The position numbers and the translations under genes are program-made. DNA of 5,931 nucleotides. Origin: an uncultured Collinsella sp. GTDB lineage: Bacteria > Actinomycetota > Coriobacteriia > Coriobacteriales > Coriobacteriaceae. Shown here piece after piece: positions 3,747-5,931 of the stretch. Numbering within the stretch: position 1 is the first letter of the stretch; each line of letters opens with the position of its first letter. The notes under the pieces are model-generated. The model was not told the DNA's origin and ran no database searches. It worked only from the letters and a program-made list of their open reading frames with translations. The stretch spans positions 1-5,931 of the forward strand of contig CAUDAE010000110.1 in NCBI GenBank assembly GCA_958447445.1, given 5' to 3'.

Positions 3747-5920
3747 CCTCCGCTGACCTCCTTAAAGATATGTCGATAACGCATGGCGACCGCGCCGCGC
3801 AAGGGACGCGTCGCCACAGAGTCAAGGTTGCAAGCATACCGCAAGAGCTCGACCGCGTCCAAATGGGCCCACTCGATCAGCTCCTCGTCGGCGTCCAGGT
3901 CGACAAAGCGCAGGGTCACACCACCATGCTGGCGATAACCCAGGATCTCGCCTTCATGGCGCAGGCGCAGGTCCATCTGGGCGAGCGTAAAGCCGTCCGA
4001 AGTCTTTTCGAGCGACTGGAGACGGTCTTGTGCCGCCGATGCGCCGCCGTTGCCCTTGGAGTGCGTCATGACCAGGCACGTGCCCGACACGCTGCCACGG
4101 CCCACGCGACCGCGCAGCTGATGCAGGGCAGCCAAACCAAAGCGCTCGCCGTTCTCGATGACCATGACGGTGGCGTTGGGCACGTCGACGCCCACCTCGA
4201 CCACCGTAGTCGAGACGAGCACGTCAATCTCGCCACGCTTGAAGGCATCGATAACCTGGTCCTTCTCCCCCGCTGGCATGCGGCCGTGGAGGCGCTCGAT
4301 AGTGAGACCCGGCAACGCCAGACGCAGGCGGTCGAGCTCGGTTGCCGTATCGTGCAGTGGCACGGGAACGGTTACGCGGCCCTCGTCGTCGCGGGCAATA
4401 CCGGGCACGTCTTCCAGCTCATCGGCCGAGTCACTCGGCTCCACGAGCGGGCAAATCACGTAGGCCTGCTGACCTTTTTCATGCGCTTCGCGGATGGCGC
4501 CATAGGCGAGGTCGCGGCTCGACTCGGTGAGCACGCGTGTCGACACGCCAGCGCCAGGGACGGGCCGATGGCGGATGATGCTCGTATCCAGATCGCCGTA
4601 GACCGAAAGCGCCAGCGTACGCGGGATGGGCGTTGCCGTCATAACGAGCAGATCGGCACCGGGGCCCTTCGCGCGTAGGGCGTTGCGCTGGCCAACGCCA
4701 AAGCGGTGCTGCTCGTCGATGACAACAAGCGACAGATGCTTGAACGCAACGTTATCCGAAAGCACCGCATGGGTGCCAAAGAGCACGTCAAGCTCGCCCG
4801 ATTCCAGCTGGGCATGGATGCGCTCGCGCTCTGCGGCCGGCGTGGCGCCCGTCAGAAGCGCCCAGGACATGCCGGCCTGCGAGAGCAGAGGGCCGGCCTT
4901 ATCGGCATATTGGCGCGCCAGCACGCCCGTGGGCGCCATAACGCAGGCCTGCGTGCCGCTATCGGCAGCCACAGCCAGCGCGCAGGCGGCAACGGCGGTC
5001 TTACCGGTACCGACATCGCCCAGCAGCAGACGGTTCATCACGCGCCCGCCATCGCACATGTCATGCAGGATGTCTTGGAATGCGGCCTCCTGCTCGTCGC
5101 TCAGCGAAAACGGAAGGGCCTGTTTAAGCGCGCCCAGATGCTCGCCCGCAGTGTGGGCATAGGGCACCACATCGACCAGGCCGCCGTCGTTGCGCAGACG
5201 CAGCGCCAGCTGCAGGTAGAGGCACTCCTCGTAGGCAAGACGCCGGCGTGCGATGTCGCGCTCAGCCATGCTCGAGGGAAAGTGGATCGAACGCAACGCG
5301 CGGGCATTGCTCATGAGCTTCCGCTTTGCGCGCAGCGGCGCGGGAATCGGATCGAACGGATTGCCGACGACCTCGAGCGCGCCGCTTACGATGCGGCGCA
5401 TCCACGCCTGGCTCACGCCATCGCTCACGTAATGGACCGGCAGGATGGTGCCCGCAGCACGCCCGTCATCGAGCTTTTCAAAGTGCGGCGAGGCCATCTG
5501 CTTAAAACCGTAGGCAAACTCGACCTTGCCCATCACGGCCAGGCGGTCGCCCTGTTTAAGCTGCTGGGCAATCCAGGGCTGGCGGAAAAAGGCGACCTGC
5601 AACACGCCCGTCTCGTCCACCAGCGATACCTCGGTCACCTGCATGCGCGGACGCGGCTGCTTTTGGACGATGCGGTCGACCGTGGCGATGATGGTGCACA
5701 CGGTACCGATGGGCGCCATCTCGATGGACCATGAACGGGTAAAGTCAAGGTATCGATGAGGGATATGGAGAAGGAGGTCCCCCACCGTCCTAATTCCCAG
5801 ACGGCGAAGGGCCTCCTCACGTTTACCCGAAACATATTTGAGTCGCGCGATATCCTCGTCGAGCGCATTGCTCTGGGCAAAGCGCTCCGAGACGCGCGGC
5901 ACGGAGCAGAGCTCGGACAT
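3743..5920 (-). CDS. recG: ATP-dependent DNA helicase RecG (start uncertain)
   Basis: RecG is a superfamily 2 double-stranded DNA translocase that remodels stalled replication forks and branched recombination intermediates. In 725 residues the order is as follows. An N-terminal region has the helix-hairpin-like RRLGIRTVGDLLLHIPHRY (39-57). A wedge/OB domain (about 70-150) follows. Helicase domain 1 has Walker A GDVGTGKT (301-308), motif Ia APTGVLA (329-335), DEQHRFGVGQR (402-412) and TATPIPRTLAL (428-438). Helicase domain 2 has STTVVEVGVDVPNA (570-583) and QLRGRVGRG (601-609). The C-terminal TRG-like hook is LRLRHEGEILGYRQHGG (651-667). Length is ordinary. Residues about 494-527 form an acidic insert after CPLVE, longer than I expect for the family. 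The ATG at 5920 has no visible ribosome binding site in the 11 nt available, and the frame stays open to the window edge, so the true start may lie beyond it. It overlaps rsmD by 4 nt. Confidence 0.95.
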   Translation of the reverse strand: MSELCSVPRVSERFAQSNALDEDIARLKYVSGKREEALRRLGIRTVGDLLLHIPHRYLDFTRSWSIEMAPIGTVCTIIATVDRIVQKQPRPRMQVTEVSLVDETGVLQVAFFRQPWIAQQLKQGDRLAVMGKVEFAYGFKQMASPHFEKLDDGRAAGTILPVHYVSDGVSQAWMRRIVSGALEVVGNPFDPIPAPLRAKRKLMSNARALRSIHFPSSMAERDIARRRLAYEECLYLQLALRLRNDGGLVDVVPYAHTAGEHLGALKQALPFSLSDEQEAAFQDILHDMCDGGRVMNRLLLGDVGTGKTAVAACALAVAADSGTQACVMAPTGVLARQYADKAGPLLSQAGMSWALLTGATPAAERERIHAQLESGELDVLFGTHAVLSDNVAFKHLSLVVIDEQHRFGVGQRNALRAKGPGADLLVMTATPIPRTLALSVYGDLDTSIIRHRPVPGAGVSTRVLTESSRDLAYGAIREAHEKGQQAYVICPLVEPSDSADELEDVPGIARDDEGRVTVPVPLHDTATELDRLRLALPGLTIERLHGRMPAGEKDQVIDAFKRGEIDVLVSTTVVEVGVDVPNATVMVIENGERFGLAALHQLRGRVGRGSVSGTCLVMTHSKGNGGASAAQDRLQSLEKTSDGFTLAQMDLRLRHEGEILGYRQHGGVTLRFVDLDADEELIEWAHLDAVELLRYACNLDSVATRPLRGAVAMRYRHIFKEVSGG
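3757..3763 (-). promoter_or_regulatory. rsmD ribosome binding site inside the recG 3' end
   Basis: AAGGAGG on the minus strand, encoding Lys-Glu and part of Val near the end of RecG, is 10 nt upstream of the rsmD ATG. A second GGAGG (3751-3747) directly abuts the ATG and is too close to act alone. The strong match, together with the ATGA overlap, suggests that rsmD is both coupled to recG and able to load ribosomes directly. Confidence 0.7.
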
Positions 5921-5931
5921 GGGCAGATGCC

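Noticed and set aside
3770..5734. Two long plus-strand open frames (3770-4678, 302 aa; 4706-5734, 342 aa) opposite recG
   Set aside because: They are antisense shadows of a high-GC gene. The proteins are histidine-, arginine- and glutamine-rich with no recognisable motif, lie wholly inside recG, and have no convincing ribosome binding site.
1..5931. Mobile elements, CRISPR arrays, tRNA or rRNA genes, or an undescribed defence-like system
   Set aside because: I found no direct repeat series, transposase-like protein, tRNA-like cloverleaf or unassigned gene cluster. Almost all of the window is accounted for by seven housekeeping genes.

Overview
The window is a dense run of housekeeping genes, all read from the minus strand (right to left in these coordinates). 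High GC, compact overlapping genes, and the order coaD, small coiled-coil protein, DUF177, rpmF point to an actinobacterium. The protein sequences look to me like Coriobacteriia, possibly Collinsella or a relative. That placement is inferred from gene order and general sequence character, not from a search.

In transcription order the genes are: recG (ATP-dependent DNA helicase, right edge), rsmD (16S rRNA guanine-N2 methyltransferase), coaD (phosphopantetheine adenylyltransferase), a SepIVA/DivIVA-like coiled-coil protein, a DUF177/YceD zinc-ribbon-like protein, rpmF (ribosomal protein L32) and plsX (phosphate acyltransferase). A further gene probably begins at the extreme left edge. recG/rsmD overlap by 4 nt, rsmD/coaD by 8 nt and the coiled-coil gene/DUF177 by 1 nt, which suggests operon transcription and translational coupling. 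Gaps of 64 to 87 nt separate coaD from the coiled-coil gene, DUF177 from rpmF, and rpmF from plsX. There are 124 nt between plsX and the left-edge start.

The genes share themes rather than one pathway. RsmD, L32 and probably DUF177/YceD serve ribosome assembly. CoaD makes the CoA precursor needed for acyl carriers, and PlsX starts phospholipid synthesis from acyl-ACP. The coiled-coil protein probably acts in envelope growth or division, and RecG in replication-fork repair. This links translation capacity with membrane growth, as in the well-known yceD-rpmF-plsX arrangement of other bacteria.

I see no mobile element, CRISPR array, RNA gene or undescribed multi-gene system. The least ordinary parts are regulatory. 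A strong intrinsic-terminator-like hairpin sits just before the plsX ribosome binding site, preceded by two short dyads. A perfect 22-bp palindrome lies downstream of plsX, just before the next gene. plsX is therefore bracketed by hairpins that could set its expression separately from rpmF.
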